From the NCBI GenBank assembly GCA_038207425.1, contig JBBQZU010000002.1, positions 1 through 64,000 on the forward strand: a stretch of DNA of 64,000 nucleotides, read 5' to 3'. The position numbers were made by a program, and so were the translations under genes. This document shows, piece after piece, positions 8,349 through 16,413 of the stretch (position 1 is the first letter of the stretch; the number at the start of each line of letters is the position of its first letter). Under the pieces are notes generated by a model. That model searched no databases. It was given only the letters and a program-made list of their open reading frames with translations, and was not told the origin of the DNA. Source of the DNA: JBBQZU01 sp038207425 (GTDB lineage: Bacteria; Bacteroidota; Bacteroidia; Flavobacteriales_D; Cryomorphaceae).

Positions 8349-11030
8349 GTGAAAAAGATTGTTATATACAGGATTGTTCTAATTCTGCTGATCGCCGCCG
8401 CGGCTATATCAGAGGGGTGTTCGCGTAAAAAAGATAAGTTTATAAATCGTTTTTATCACTCTACATCAAGCCAGTATAATTGGTATTTTAATTCAAATGA
8501 ATTACTCAAGGAAACCGAACTTCAGCTTTGGGCCAATAAGAAGGAGGATTATCTGGAACTTATTCCTGTTTATGTAGTACCGAACGAAGAGCAGCAAAAA
8601 GCGCTTTATCCTGATATGGACAAGATCATTGAGAAATGTTCTACGCTCATAGACCGTCACAGCATGGAAATCCAAAAAAAGGAGCGCAATAAATGGATAG
8701 ACGACAGTTACCTGCTGATTGGCATAGCATTCTATTACAAAGGAAACTATAGCCGGGCGCAGGAGATGTTCAGTTTTGTTGCGAAAAAATACAAAGGACA
8801 ATCATCTCGATTCGACGCTGCAATTTGGCTCTCAAGAACGTACATAGAGCAAAAAAACTATAATAAGGCGGGCACTGTGCTTGCGGTTATTAAGAAGGAC
8901 AATGGCAAAGACCGCCCAAAGGACTTTGATGCCAAATTTGAAACAGTAATGGCCGATAAGCTCATTAGACAGCAGCGTTACAAAGAAGCCATTGTTCATC
9001 TTGAAGATGCCGTAAACTTCACGAAAAACCGTCAAATGAAGGCAAGGCTTGCCTATATCAAGGCACAATGCTATAAGCTAGATGGGCGCAATCAGCAAGC
9101 CATTAAAGCTTTTCAAGACGTGGTAAGCCTAAAACCGGGATATGAAATTGAGTTTTATGCCAAGATTGGCCAGGCATTGGCTTTTGACCGTAAGATGGAT
9201 TCAGCGAAAATCAAAGCGATGCTGATGGCAATGTCGAGGGATCAAAAATACCGCGATTTTCACGACCAGGTATTCTATGCCCTAGCCGAAATTGAAATAG
9301 AAGAACAAAATATAGCTGAAGCCAAAGAATTCCTAAGGCTCTCCGCGCAACGAAGCATCAGCAACCCAAAGCAAAAAGGCAAAAGTTATTTGCGTCTTGC
9401 TGACATATACTTCGATGATAAAGAGTATTTGCTTGCAAAAAATTACTACGATTCAACTGCTACCTTTCTTCCAGAAGATTTCCCAAATTACAAAGGCATT
9501 TTGGCCAAAGGAGCTTCGCTTAATGACCTCGTTATAAATATTGATATAATAGAATTCAATGATAGTTTGCTTGCCCTTGCTGAATTGAGTGACCGCGACC
9601 TCGAGAAAAAACTTCTGAAGATAATGGCGAAAATCGAAGCAGAGGAAGATGAAAGGAAAAGAGAAGAAAGAGGGGCCCTTGAGAGACTACAGGCCCAGAC
9701 TTTAAATCCCGGTGGTAAAAGTTCATCACAATCAGGAGGCGGAAAGAACTGGTATTTCTACAACCCGGGTACATTAGGTTCCGGATATCAGGAATTTCAG
9801 CGACGATGGGGCCAAAGAAAAAATGAAGACAATTGGAGGAGAAAAACGAGGTCGGACATTAGCCAGACTTCGAAAACTCCTACCAACGCTGCCGCTGATA
9901 CCTCATCGGCGAATATAGGAAGTGAAGCGGCAGCATTGAAAACTTTAGAAGATTTCATGTCAGAAATTCCCCTTACGGATGAAGCAAAGGCAAGGCTTCA
10001 TAACGAAATAATACTTGCCCTCTATGATATGGGCACCATATATAAAGAGCGGCTCAAAGATGATGACAACAGCATCGAGTCATTTCTTAGAATCACTTTA
10101 CAATATGATACAAGCGCAACTGCCCCAAGCGCATATTACCAATTGTATAGAATTTATCTGGAGAAAGAGCAATCAGGGACGTTTGTAGGCACTGGATATA
10201 AAGACAATTCAGAATATTATAAAGACATTATTATATCTCAATATCCTGACAGCGAGTATGCCAGATTAATTCTCAATCCGGAATATGTTTCCCGAAAACA
10301 AGAGAATTATCTTTCCGAAAAGGCAGCTTATGAAGAAACTTACAAGAAATACAATCGGCGCCAGTATTTAGAAGTAATGGCCGCTGCGAGTAATGTTATT
10401 CAAAATCAGCCAGATAACAATTTCATTGCCAAATATTACCTGATCAAAGCGCTATCAGCAGGAATGCGGCAGGACGCAAAGCTTTATGAAGATATTCTTA
10501 AAGAGCTGATTTCCAAATTTCCGGGAACTGAAGAGCAAGCCAAAGCTTCTGAATTGCTTGGCTTGCTAAATGAAGCTAAGGCAAAACTAAATCGCCAAAC
10601 ACAGCCCGAAACAACCGAAACTACCACTGAACCTCTGCCTTCAGGCGACTTGATGGATACCAGTATGTTTTCAAAAGATGATGCTTCAGAGCATTTCTTC
10701 TCCCTTGTATTCCCCAAAGAAAAGGACGATGCCAATACCATTAAAGAAACCATTGCGCAGTTTAATTCTGTTTACTTTAAAAATTCAAACTTGCGCATTA
10801 CCAATAGCTTCATCGATAAAGATCACCAGATTATCATTGTAAGGTCATTTGCCGACAAGGCTCAAGCAACGGATTACTACAGAAGTTTCATGCTCAATGC
10901 AACAGAGCTTAAAGAGCTCAATGAGAAGAAGTATCAGAACTTTGTTATTACAACGAAAAACTTCACTGTCCTTTTCAGAAATAAAAATACAATCGTATAC
11001 GACGAATTTTTCAAAAACAATTACCTCTGA
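8349..11030 (+). CDS. sprE: SprE/PorW-like TPR lipoprotein of the type IX secretion/gliding system
   Basis: An 893-aa exported protein. The N-terminus has a hydrophobic segment followed by a lipobox-like site at C24 (SEGC, a weak lipobox). The sequence just after it (CSRKKDKFINRFYHS) resembles SprE of Flavobacterium and PorW of Porphyromonas. Residues ~110-420 carry repeated TPR-like helical pairs. A charged low-complexity stretch lies near 440-540, and more TPR-like repeats and a mixed C-terminal domain follow to the end. SprE/PorW is an outer-membrane lipoprotein needed for T9SS secretion and gliding. The start could be TTG 8346 or GTG 8349; GTG is preferred. Bactofilin and ATP synthase genes follow closely. 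Assignment rests on the N-terminal signature, length and context. Confidence 0.8.
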   Translation: MKKIVIYRIVLILLIAAAAISEGCSRKKDKFINRFYHSTSSQYNWYFNSNELLKETELQLWANKKEDYLELIPVYVVPNEEQQKALYPDMDKIIEKCSTLIDRHSMEIQKKERNKWIDDSYLLIGIAFYYKGNYSRAQEMFSFVAKKYKGQSSRFDAAIWLSRTYIEQKNYNKAGTVLAVIKKDNGKDRPKDFDAKFETVMADKLIRQQRYKEAIVHLEDAVNFTKNRQMKARLAYIKAQCYKLDGRNQQAIKAFQDVVSLKPGYEIEFYAKIGQALAFDRKMDSAKIKAMLMAMSRDQKYRDFHDQVFYALAEIEIEEQNIAEAKEFLRLSAQRSISNPKQKGKSYLRLADIYFDDKEYLLAKNYYDSTATFLPEDFPNYKGILAKGASLNDLVINIDIIEFNDSLLALAELSDRDLEKKLLKIMAKIEAEEDERKREERGALERLQAQTLNPGGKSSSQSGGGKNWYFYNPGTLGSGYQEFQRRWGQRKNEDNWRRKTRSDISQTSKTPTNAAADTSSANIGSEAAALKTLEDFMSEIPLTDEAKARLHNEIILALYDMGTIYKERLKDDDNSIESFLRITLQYDTSATAPSAYYQLYRIYLEKEQSGTFVGTGYKDNSEYYKDIIISQYPDSEYARLILNPEYVSRKQENYLSEKAAYEETYKKYNRRQYLEVMAAASNVIQNQPDNNFIAKYYLIKALSAGMRQDAKLYEDILKELISKFPGTEEQAKASELLGLLNEAKAKLNRQTQPETTETTTEPLPSGDLMDTSMFSKDDASEHFFSLVFPKEKDDANTIKETIAQFNSVYFKNSNLRITNSFIDKDHQIIIVRSFADKAQATDYYRSFMLNATELKELNEKKYQNFVITTKNFTVLFRNKNTIVYDEFFKNNYL

Positions 11031-11049
11031 TTTTAAAACCCCAAGAGTG

Positions 11050-11508
11050 ATGTTCAAATCAAATAATACCAAGGATATGGCCAAAACAGCAGAGCCCAAC
11101 TCACCAGAAAAACTCAATCGTATTGTTGAAGGTACCGAAATAGAAGGAAAAATTGTTTCGGACAGTAACATACGCATTGATGGCAGGGTGAAAGGAAACC
11201 TAAATGTAAAAGGACGCCTCGTAGTAGGACCCAGCGGTAGAATTGATGGCGAAATACTATGCGAAAACGCCGAGATAGAAGGAATCATAAACGGTAAGAT
11301 TTCGGTAAACGGACTCCTCTCTCTGAAATCTACAGCCAGACTTATATGCGATATGCTTACGCAAAAATTAGCCATTGAGCCTGGAGCTGTATTCTCAGGC
11401 AATTGTCAGATGGCCAATGGCCCCATCAAGGAATTCGACAACCCTACATCAAGCAGAAATAATCTAGTAGAGCAAAAACTTGTCAAAGAAACCACCACGC
11501 AAGGGTAA
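11050..11508 (+). CDS. Bactofilin (polymer-forming cytoskeletal protein)
   Basis: A 152-aa protein with the right-handed beta-helix repeats of bactofilins (DUF583): NRIVEGTEIEGKI, SNIRIDGRVKGNL, GRLVVGPSGRIDGEI and later turns up to about residue 120, flanked by short disordered tails. Bactofilins self-assemble without nucleotides and position wall or motility machinery. The frame stays open far upstream inside the sprE-like gene, but homology begins only after 11050, so ATG 11050 (19 bp after the sprE-like stop) is chosen; ATG 11077 is an alternative. Its 3' end overlaps the AtpI-type gene by 29 bp. Confidence 0.9.
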   Translation: MFKSNNTKDMAKTAEPNSPEKLNRIVEGTEIEGKIVSDSNIRIDGRVKGNLNVKGRLVVGPSGRIDGEILCENAEIEGIINGKISVNGLLSLKSTARLICDMLTQKLAIEPGAVFSGNCQMANGPIKEFDNPTSSRNNLVEQKLVKETTTQG

Positions 11509-11695
11509 TCAGCTTGATATTTACCGGTACACAGGTATGGCTGTAAAAATGGCGGTAGTTATATTAATTGGTGTATGGGGAGGTCAAAAAATTGACTCTA
11601 CTCTTCAAAACGGGATACCCTGGGTAACCGTAGTGCTTTCACTTATCAGCATAGCTGTCGCTATTTATATTGTGATTCGAGATACCCGAAACTAA
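11480..11695 (+). CDS. AtpI/AtpZ-type F0F1 ATP synthase accessory protein
   Basis: A 71-aa protein with two membrane helices (about 19-38 and 46-66) and a basic N-terminus. The segment YTGMAVKMAVVILIGVWGG resembles the first helix of the AtpI/AtpZ accessory family (F0F1-ATPase subunit, 'ATPase gene 1'), which assists c-ring assembly or Mg2+ uptake. The start is TTG at 11480 inside the bactofilin gene; the next ATG (11537) would remove most of the conserved N-terminus, so the TTG start with a 29-bp overlap is preferred. Position just ahead of the ATP synthase genes supports the call. Confidence 0.8.
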   Translation: MSKKPPRKGNQLDIYRYTGMAVKMAVVILIGVWGGQKIDSTLQNGIPWVTVVLSLISIAVAIYIVIRDTRN

Positions 11696-11698
11696 ATA

Positions 11699-12076
11699 AT
11701 GACCCATTACTATCGAAATTTTATACTTTCTACAGCAATTATTATTGTAGGGGCGTATGTTTGGGCTCATTTTACTATTGATCGTGTTCCGCCAACAACT
11801 TGGCTATGTTTGGGTTTTTTAATTGCACTTTCACTTGCGGTGCATCGATTTATGGAGAAAGCCAACAAGAAACGCCCACAGATTTTCATAGCTTGGTTCA
11901 TGGGGCTTCAAGGAGCAAAAATATTTCTTTCAGCTTCCATAATTCTTATTGTTGGATTATTAGATCGGGAGCATCTGAAGTACAATGCAATCGTTTTTTT
12001 GGTGGCCTATGCGCTGTATACCACGATTGAAATCGGCTACATGGTTCCGAAAGTGAAAAACACAACATCTTCATGA
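11699..12076 (+). CDS. Small membrane protein of the ATP synthase locus, function unknown
   Basis: A 125-aa protein with four predicted membrane helices (about 6-24, 36-52, 62-86 and 96-115) and a charged loop at 53-62 (EKANKKRP). It starts 3 bp after the AtpI-type gene and precedes atpB by 125 bp. Its place between an AtpI-type gene and atpB matches small AtpI-like or assembly proteins often found there, but no diagnostic motif is visible, so I call no function. Confidence 0.7.
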   Translation: MTHYYRNFILSTAIIIVGAYVWAHFTIDRVPPTTWLCLGFLIALSLAVHRFMEKANKKRPQIFIAWFMGLQGAKIFLSASIILIVGLLDREHLKYNAIVFLVAYALYTTIEIGYMVPKVKNTTSS

Positions 12077-12150
12077 TCATATGCTTACGTGCATTTCTGA
12101 TATGGTCTAAAAAAAGCACAGTATATCTTTCGAATTGAACATTAAATGTA

Positions 12151-12158
12151 TAGTTTTG
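12151..12158 (+). promoter_or_regulatory. Candidate -7 element for the atpB operon
   Basis: TAGTTTTG fits TAnnTTTG exactly and lies 43 bp before the atpB start in the 125-bp spacer. CTTTCG 20 bp upstream could serve as a weak -33 box. The site would let the F0F1 genes be transcribed separately from the sprE-bactofilin genes. Confidence 0.5.
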
Positions 12159-12201
12159 CAGTCGATTTTGAGCACCTGTTAAGTGCCGAAAACTGCGATA
12201 G

Positions 12202-13380
12202 ATGCCACTACAATTTTCTCAGATCTTACGCCTTTGTTTTGTCTTCACAATATTAATGGTTGTTGCAGGCCTAAATCTCTCTGCGCAAGATCATGCAGGG
12301 CAAGATCATGAGCACAATGAAGTTCATACTGATACTCTAAACCACGAAGCACCTGCCAAAAAGTTCAATGCTGGTGAAATGATTATGCACCATATTGCCG
12401 ATGCGCACGAAATTCATATCGTAGGCAATTTGGCAATCTACCTTCCGGTTATCGTAAAAGGGCCTGAAGGGTTTGAGGTATTTTCAAGCAGTAATTTTTA
12501 CCATAATGAAAAACATGGTCACTTTACTAAAGCCGATGGTTCTCACGAAGATTTTCATTATTACCCACACGGCAAATATGTACTCTATCATGAACATATT
12601 TATCTCGCAAATGCCGATGGTGGGGTGGGCTTTGATTCAGACACTGGAGATATTATAAATGCTAAAGTTTTTGACCTTTCTATTACAAAAAGTGTAGCAG
12701 GTTTCCTCCTTACAGGCCTGATAGTAATCCTGGTTTTCGTGAGTGTTGCCAGAGCATATGGCCGCAGACGAAATGAAGCCCCGAAAGGGCTGCAATCATT
12801 TATGGAACCGTTGATTCTATTTATTCGCGACGAAGTTGCAATCCCCTCTATTGGCAAATACCGCGCAGACAAATTCATGCCGTTTCTTCTCTCGGTATTT
12901 TTTTTCATTTGGATAGCCAATCTTTTGGGGTTGATTCCCTTCATAGGCGGTTTCAATATTACAGGCACACTTTCGGTCACCATGGTGTTAGCAGTAGTCG
13001 TATTTATTGTAACCTCTTTTAACGGAAACAGGCACTATTGGGGTCATATATTTTGGCCTTCAGGAGTTCCGCTTCCAATCAAGATTATTCTGATACCTAT
13101 AGAAGTGGCAAGTATTTTCATTAAGCCACTGGTTCTCATGATACGTCTTACGGCAAATATTACTGCAGGCCACATTATCATTTTATCATTTGTGTCCCTG
13201 ATTATTATTTTCTGGGAGCAAAGCGGTGCAGGCGTTGGGATGGGAGTAGGCATAGGAAGTACCCTTTTCATGATCTTCATGTATTTCATAGAGTTCTTGA
13301 TTGCTTTCCTACAAGCATATGTATTTACACTGCTGGCAGCGCTCTATTTTGGCGACGCAACGCAGGAAGCGCACCATTAA
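12202..13380 (+). CDS. atpB: F0F1 ATP synthase subunit a, with signal peptide and His-rich N-terminal extension
   Basis: A 392-aa protein, about 120 residues longer than E. coli subunit a. The extra N-terminus starts with a signal peptide (residues 1-29, ending LSAQ) and continues as a periplasmic domain rich in His, Asp and Glu. The conserved membrane part follows (about 150-388). The essential stator arginine lies in the helix MIRLTANITAGHI. The C-terminal helix ...FLQAYVFTLLAALYFGDA is also typical. Such an extended, signal-bearing subunit a is known from Bacteroidota. The subunit forms the proton half-channels against the c-ring. Confidence 0.96.
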   Translation: MPLQFSQILRLCFVFTILMVVAGLNLSAQDHAGQDHEHNEVHTDTLNHEAPAKKFNAGEMIMHHIADAHEIHIVGNLAIYLPVIVKGPEGFEVFSSSNFYHNEKHGHFTKADGSHEDFHYYPHGKYVLYHEHIYLANADGGVGFDSDTGDIINAKVFDLSITKSVAGFLLTGLIVILVFVSVARAYGRRRNEAPKGLQSFMEPLILFIRDEVAIPSIGKYRADKFMPFLLSVFFFIWIANLLGLIPFIGGFNITGTLSVTMVLAVVVFIVTSFNGNRHYWGHIFWPSGVPLPIKIILIPIEVASIFIKPLVLMIRLTANITAGHIIILSFVSLIIIFWEQSGAGVGMGVGIGSTLFMIFMYFIEFLIAFLQAYVFTLLAALYFGDATQEAHH

Positions 13381-13422
13381 AGAAAAAAAGGCAATTAATA
13401 ACCCAAATAAATCAAAGTTCTC

Positions 13423-13665
13423 ATGGAATTACTATCTGTAATGTTAGAAGCTGCCAACCAAGGTTTGGCTGGTATTGGTGCAGGCGTAGCTGCTGTTGGT
13501 GCTGGTATCGGTATTGGCCGTATTGGCGGTTCGGCGCTCGAGTCAATAGCTCGTCAGCCTGAAGCTACAGGAGACATTCGTGCCAACATGATCATTGCAG
13601 CCGCCCTTATCGAGGGTGTTGCACTGTTCGCTGTTATCGTTTGTCTGCTGGTTGTGCTTGCATAG
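13423..13665 (+). CDS. atpE: F0F1 ATP synthase subunit c
   Basis: An 80-aa hairpin of two membrane helices joined by the polar loop ARQPEATGD. Helix 1 has the Gly/Ala-rich packing motif GAGVAAVGAGIGIGRIGG. The ion-carrying carboxylate is E64 in ALIEGVALF. Glu is followed by Gly, and helix 1 lacks the Gln that coordinates sodium in Na+-type rings, so a proton-type ring is expected. It lies 42 bp after atpB and is followed by a strong hairpin in the spacer to atpF. Confidence 0.97.
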   Translation: MELLSVMLEAANQGLAGIGAGVAAVGAGIGIGRIGGSALESIARQPEATGDIRANMIIAAALIEGVALFAVIVCLLVVLA

Positions 13666-13683
13666 TAAAATTAGAAAAGTCAC

Positions 13684-13704
13684 GTTCCGGCGGTTGGCCG
13701 GAGC
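13684..13704 (+). promoter_or_regulatory. RNA hairpin in the atpE-atpF spacer
   Basis: GTTCCGGC (13684-13691) pairs with GCCGGAGC (13697-13704) across the loop GGTTG: eight base pairs, seven Watson-Crick and one G-T wobble. No T-run follows, so it is not a classical terminator. A GC-rich 3' hairpin right after atpE could protect that mRNA segment and help over-produce the c subunit needed for the ring; this role is inference. Confidence 0.55.
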
Positions 13705-13740
13705 GCTACTTTCTATAGAGAACAATAAACAAACGTTATT

Positions 13741-14229
13741 ATGACAGATGTAAGTGTAGGAACCGTAATTTGGTCGTCAGTCGCATTCCTTATAGTATTA
13801 TTCATACTAGCTAAGTTTGCTTGGAAACCAATTCTCGCGGCAATTCGTGAGCGCGAAGAGTCAATTGATGAAGCGCTGAAATCAGTGCAAACCGCGCGAG
13901 CTGAAATGCAAAATTTGCAGGCTAGCAATGAAGAATTGCTCAGACAGGCTCGTCTTGAGCGGGAACTGATGCTCAAAGAAGCCCGTGATGCAAAAGAACG
14001 CATCGTAAACGAGTCTAAACAACGCGCTGATGATGAGTACACAAGAATTCTCAACTCAGCAAGAGAAGCGATTCATACAGAGAAAATGGCGGCTTTAACT
14101 GAAATAAAGACTGAGATAGCCACGCTTAGCATCGAAATAGCAGAAAAGTTACTGCGCGCTGAGCTTCAAAGTGATACGAAGCAAAAAGCGCTTATCGAAA
14201 AATATTTGGAAGAAGCTAAACTGAACTAA
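13741..14229 (+). CDS. atpF: F0F1 ATP synthase subunit b
   Basis: A 162-aa peripheral-stalk protein: one N-terminal membrane helix (about 8-28, ending FAWKPI), then a long charged coiled-coil helix (about 30-140). The WKPILAAIREREESIDEAL segment is typical of bacterial subunit b. Its stop overlaps the atpH start by one base (TAATG), which indicates translational coupling. Confidence 0.95.
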   Translation: MTDVSVGTVIWSSVAFLIVLFILAKFAWKPILAAIREREESIDEALKSVQTARAEMQNLQASNEELLRQARLERELMLKEARDAKERIVNESKQRADDEYTRILNSAREAIHTEKMAALTEIKTEIATLSIEIAEKLLRAELQSDTKQKALIEKYLEEAKLN

Positions 14230-14786
14230 TGTCGCGGGACTCAAGAATATCAAAAAGATATGCAAAATCTCTTCTTGATTTTGCTGTAGAAAAAGGCGTG
14301 CTTGAAGAAGTGCGTTCTGATATGGCACTCCTTGATAAAACCTTTAGGGCAAGCAAAGAACTGGTTGCAGTATTGAGAAGTCCGATAATAAAAATCGACG
14401 TTAAGGGTAACGTTCTCAGGGCTCTGTTTGCTGATAAAGTGAATTCCATCACTTTAGAATTTGTGCGAATCGTTGCCAAAAAGAATCGCGAGTCTATTAT
14501 TCCAGATATTGCCCGTTCATTTGCCGGATTGTATCTTTCTCATGAAGGCATAGTGACTGCTGAAGTAATAACAGCGGTCGCACTGAGCGATGGGCAACGT
14601 AAAAAAGTGCACAAATTTATCTCCACATTTGGCGATAAAGTTGAGCTAAACGAAAAGGTGAATCCTAAAATTATTGGTGGTTTTATAGTGCGGGTTGGAG
14701 ATAAGCAGTATGATGAGTCAATTGCAAACAGACTGATCAACCTCAAAACCGAATTAACTAAGAACCCTTACATTGCAAAAATTTAA
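14229..14786 (+). CDS. atpH: F0F1 ATP synthase subunit delta (OSCP)
   Basis: A 185-aa protein matching the delta/OSCP family: the N-terminal SKRYAKSLLDFAVEKG motif and the C-terminal NPKIIGGFIVRVGDKQYDESI-type segment are diagnostic. It clamps the peripheral stalk to the top of the alpha3beta3 head. It overlaps atpF by one base and precedes atpA by 9 bp. Confidence 0.95.
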   Translation: MSRDSRISKRYAKSLLDFAVEKGVLEEVRSDMALLDKTFRASKELVAVLRSPIIKIDVKGNVLRALFADKVNSITLEFVRIVAKKNRESIIPDIARSFAGLYLSHEGIVTAEVITAVALSDGQRKKVHKFISTFGDKVELNEKVNPKIIGGFIVRVGDKQYDESIANRLINLKTELTKNPYIAKI

Positions 14787-14795
14787 TTACACAAC

Positions 14796-16370
14796 ATGGC
14801 TGAAATAAATCCCGCTGAAGTATCAGCAATACTCCGTGAGCAACTTTTAGGTACCCGAACAACCGCAGAGCTTGAAGAAGTTGGCACTGTACTTCAAGTT
14901 GGAGATGGAATAGCCCGTGTATACGGTCTAAACAGCGTTCAGGCCGGAGAGCTCATTGACTTTCCGATGGGTTTAAGAGGAATTGTGCTTAACCTCGAAG
15001 AAGACAATGTGGGCGCTGTACTTTTAGGGCATGCACACGACATAAAGGAGGGCGACACTGTAAAACGAACAGGTAAAATTGCATCAATTCACGTAGGTGA
15101 AGGAATGCTGGGGCGTGTTGTAAATACCCTTGGTGAACCAATAGATGGAAAAGGCCCTATATCAGGTAAACTTTACGAAATGCCGTTGGAGAGAAAAGCT
15201 CCTGGGGTAATTTTCAGACAACCGGTAAATGAGCCGCTTCAAACTGGTATTAAAGCAATTGACGCAATGATACCGATTGGAAGAGGACAGCGTGAGCTTA
15301 TCATTGGCGACAGACAAACCGGTAAGTCAACCGTAGCAATTGATACGATCATAAATCAAAAAGAATTTTACGACCGAGGTGAACCAGTATACTGCATTTA
15401 TGTAGCGATCGGACAGAAGGGATCAACGGTAGCACAAATCGTAAAAACACTGGAAAACAATGGCTCCATGGCTTATTCAGTCGTGGTAGCAGCCAATGCA
15501 TCCGATCCTGCTCCTATGCAATACCTAGCTCCATTTGCGGGAGCTGCAATTGGTGAGTTTTTCAGAGACACCGGCCGCCCGGCATTGATTGTATATGATG
15601 ATCTTTCAAAACAGGCAGTAGCCTACCGCGAAGTATCACTCCTTCTTCGCCGACCTCCTGGACGTGAAGCTTATCCAGGTGATGTATTCTACTTGCACTC
15701 AAGATTGCTGGAAAGAGCTGCCAAGATCATCAACTCAGATGAGATTGCTGCCAATATGAATGATCTGCCGGATTCGCTTAAGAGTGTTGTTAAAGGCGGA
15801 GGTTCACTTACAGCACTACCCATTATCGAAACACAAGCTGGCGACGTGTCTGCATATATCCCAACCAACGTTATCTCCATCACCGATGGTCAGATATTCC
15901 TTGAGTCGAACCTTTTCCTTGCCGGGGTGCGGCCTGCAATTAACGTGGGTATATCAGTATCTCGCGTAGGTGGAAATGCCCAGATAAAATCAATGAAAAA
16001 AGTAGCAGGCACCCTGAAGCTTGATCAAGCTCAATACCGTGAACTCGAAGCTTTCGCAAAATTCGGTTCTGATCTTGACCCTGCAACCATGGCCGTGCTT
16101 GGTAAAGGAGCAAGAAACGTAGAAATCCTAAAGCAATCACAAAACTCACCGGTTTCTGTAGAAAAACAAATCGCCATTATCTACCTCGGTACAAAAGGCC
16201 TTCTGAACAAAGTGCCCGTGAATAAAATTAGAGAATTTGAAATTGAATTCATAGGCCAAATGGAAGCCCGACATCCACAAGTGCTCGAAGGATTGCGAAA
16301 AGGTCAATTGACTGAAGAAATCACTTCGGTGATTGAAAAAGTAGGAAAAGAACTCTCTTCAAAATACTGA
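14796..16370 (+). CDS. atpA: F0F1 ATP synthase subunit alpha
   Basis: A 524-aa protein with the beta-barrel N-domain (VLQVGDGIARVYGL), the P-loop GDRQTGKS at 171-178, and the SLLLRRPPGREAYPGDVFYLHSR region before the C-terminal helical domain. The non-catalytic nucleotide-binding subunit of F1. Length and motifs are standard. It is separated from atpG by 43 bp holding a hairpin with a T-run. Confidence 0.98.
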   Translation: MAEINPAEVSAILREQLLGTRTTAELEEVGTVLQVGDGIARVYGLNSVQAGELIDFPMGLRGIVLNLEEDNVGAVLLGHAHDIKEGDTVKRTGKIASIHVGEGMLGRVVNTLGEPIDGKGPISGKLYEMPLERKAPGVIFRQPVNEPLQTGIKAIDAMIPIGRGQRELIIGDRQTGKSTVAIDTIINQKEFYDRGEPVYCIYVAIGQKGSTVAQIVKTLENNGSMAYSVVVAANASDPAPMQYLAPFAGAAIGEFFRDTGRPALIVYDDLSKQAVAYREVSLLLRRPPGREAYPGDVFYLHSRLLERAAKIINSDEIAANMNDLPDSLKSVVKGGGSLTALPIIETQAGDVSAYIPTNVISITDGQIFLESNLFLAGVRPAINVGISVSRVGGNAQIKSMKKVAGTLKLDQAQYRELEAFAKFGSDLDPATMAVLGKGARNVEILKQSQNSPVSVEKQIAIIYLGTKGLLNKVPVNKIREFEIEFIGQMEARHPQVLEGLRKGQLTEEITSVIEKVGKELSSKY

Positions 16371-16381
16371 TAATTAAGAAC

Positions 16382-16402
16382 AGGCAATCTTTATTGCCTT
16401 TT
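16382..16402 (+). terminator. Hairpin with T-run between atpA and atpG (attenuator-like)
   Basis: AGGCAAT (16382-16388) pairs perfectly with ATTGCCT (16393-16399) across the loop CTTT, and the T-run continues to 16402. The stem is short and the T-tract is only four bases, so partial termination or RNA processing between atpA and atpG is more likely than a full stop. Confidence 0.5.
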
Positions 16403-16413
16403 CAAGCGATAGT

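Noticed and set aside
10849..11049. Upstream extension of the bactofilin frame
   Set aside because: It runs inside the sprE-like gene in another frame and adds no bactofilin repeats.
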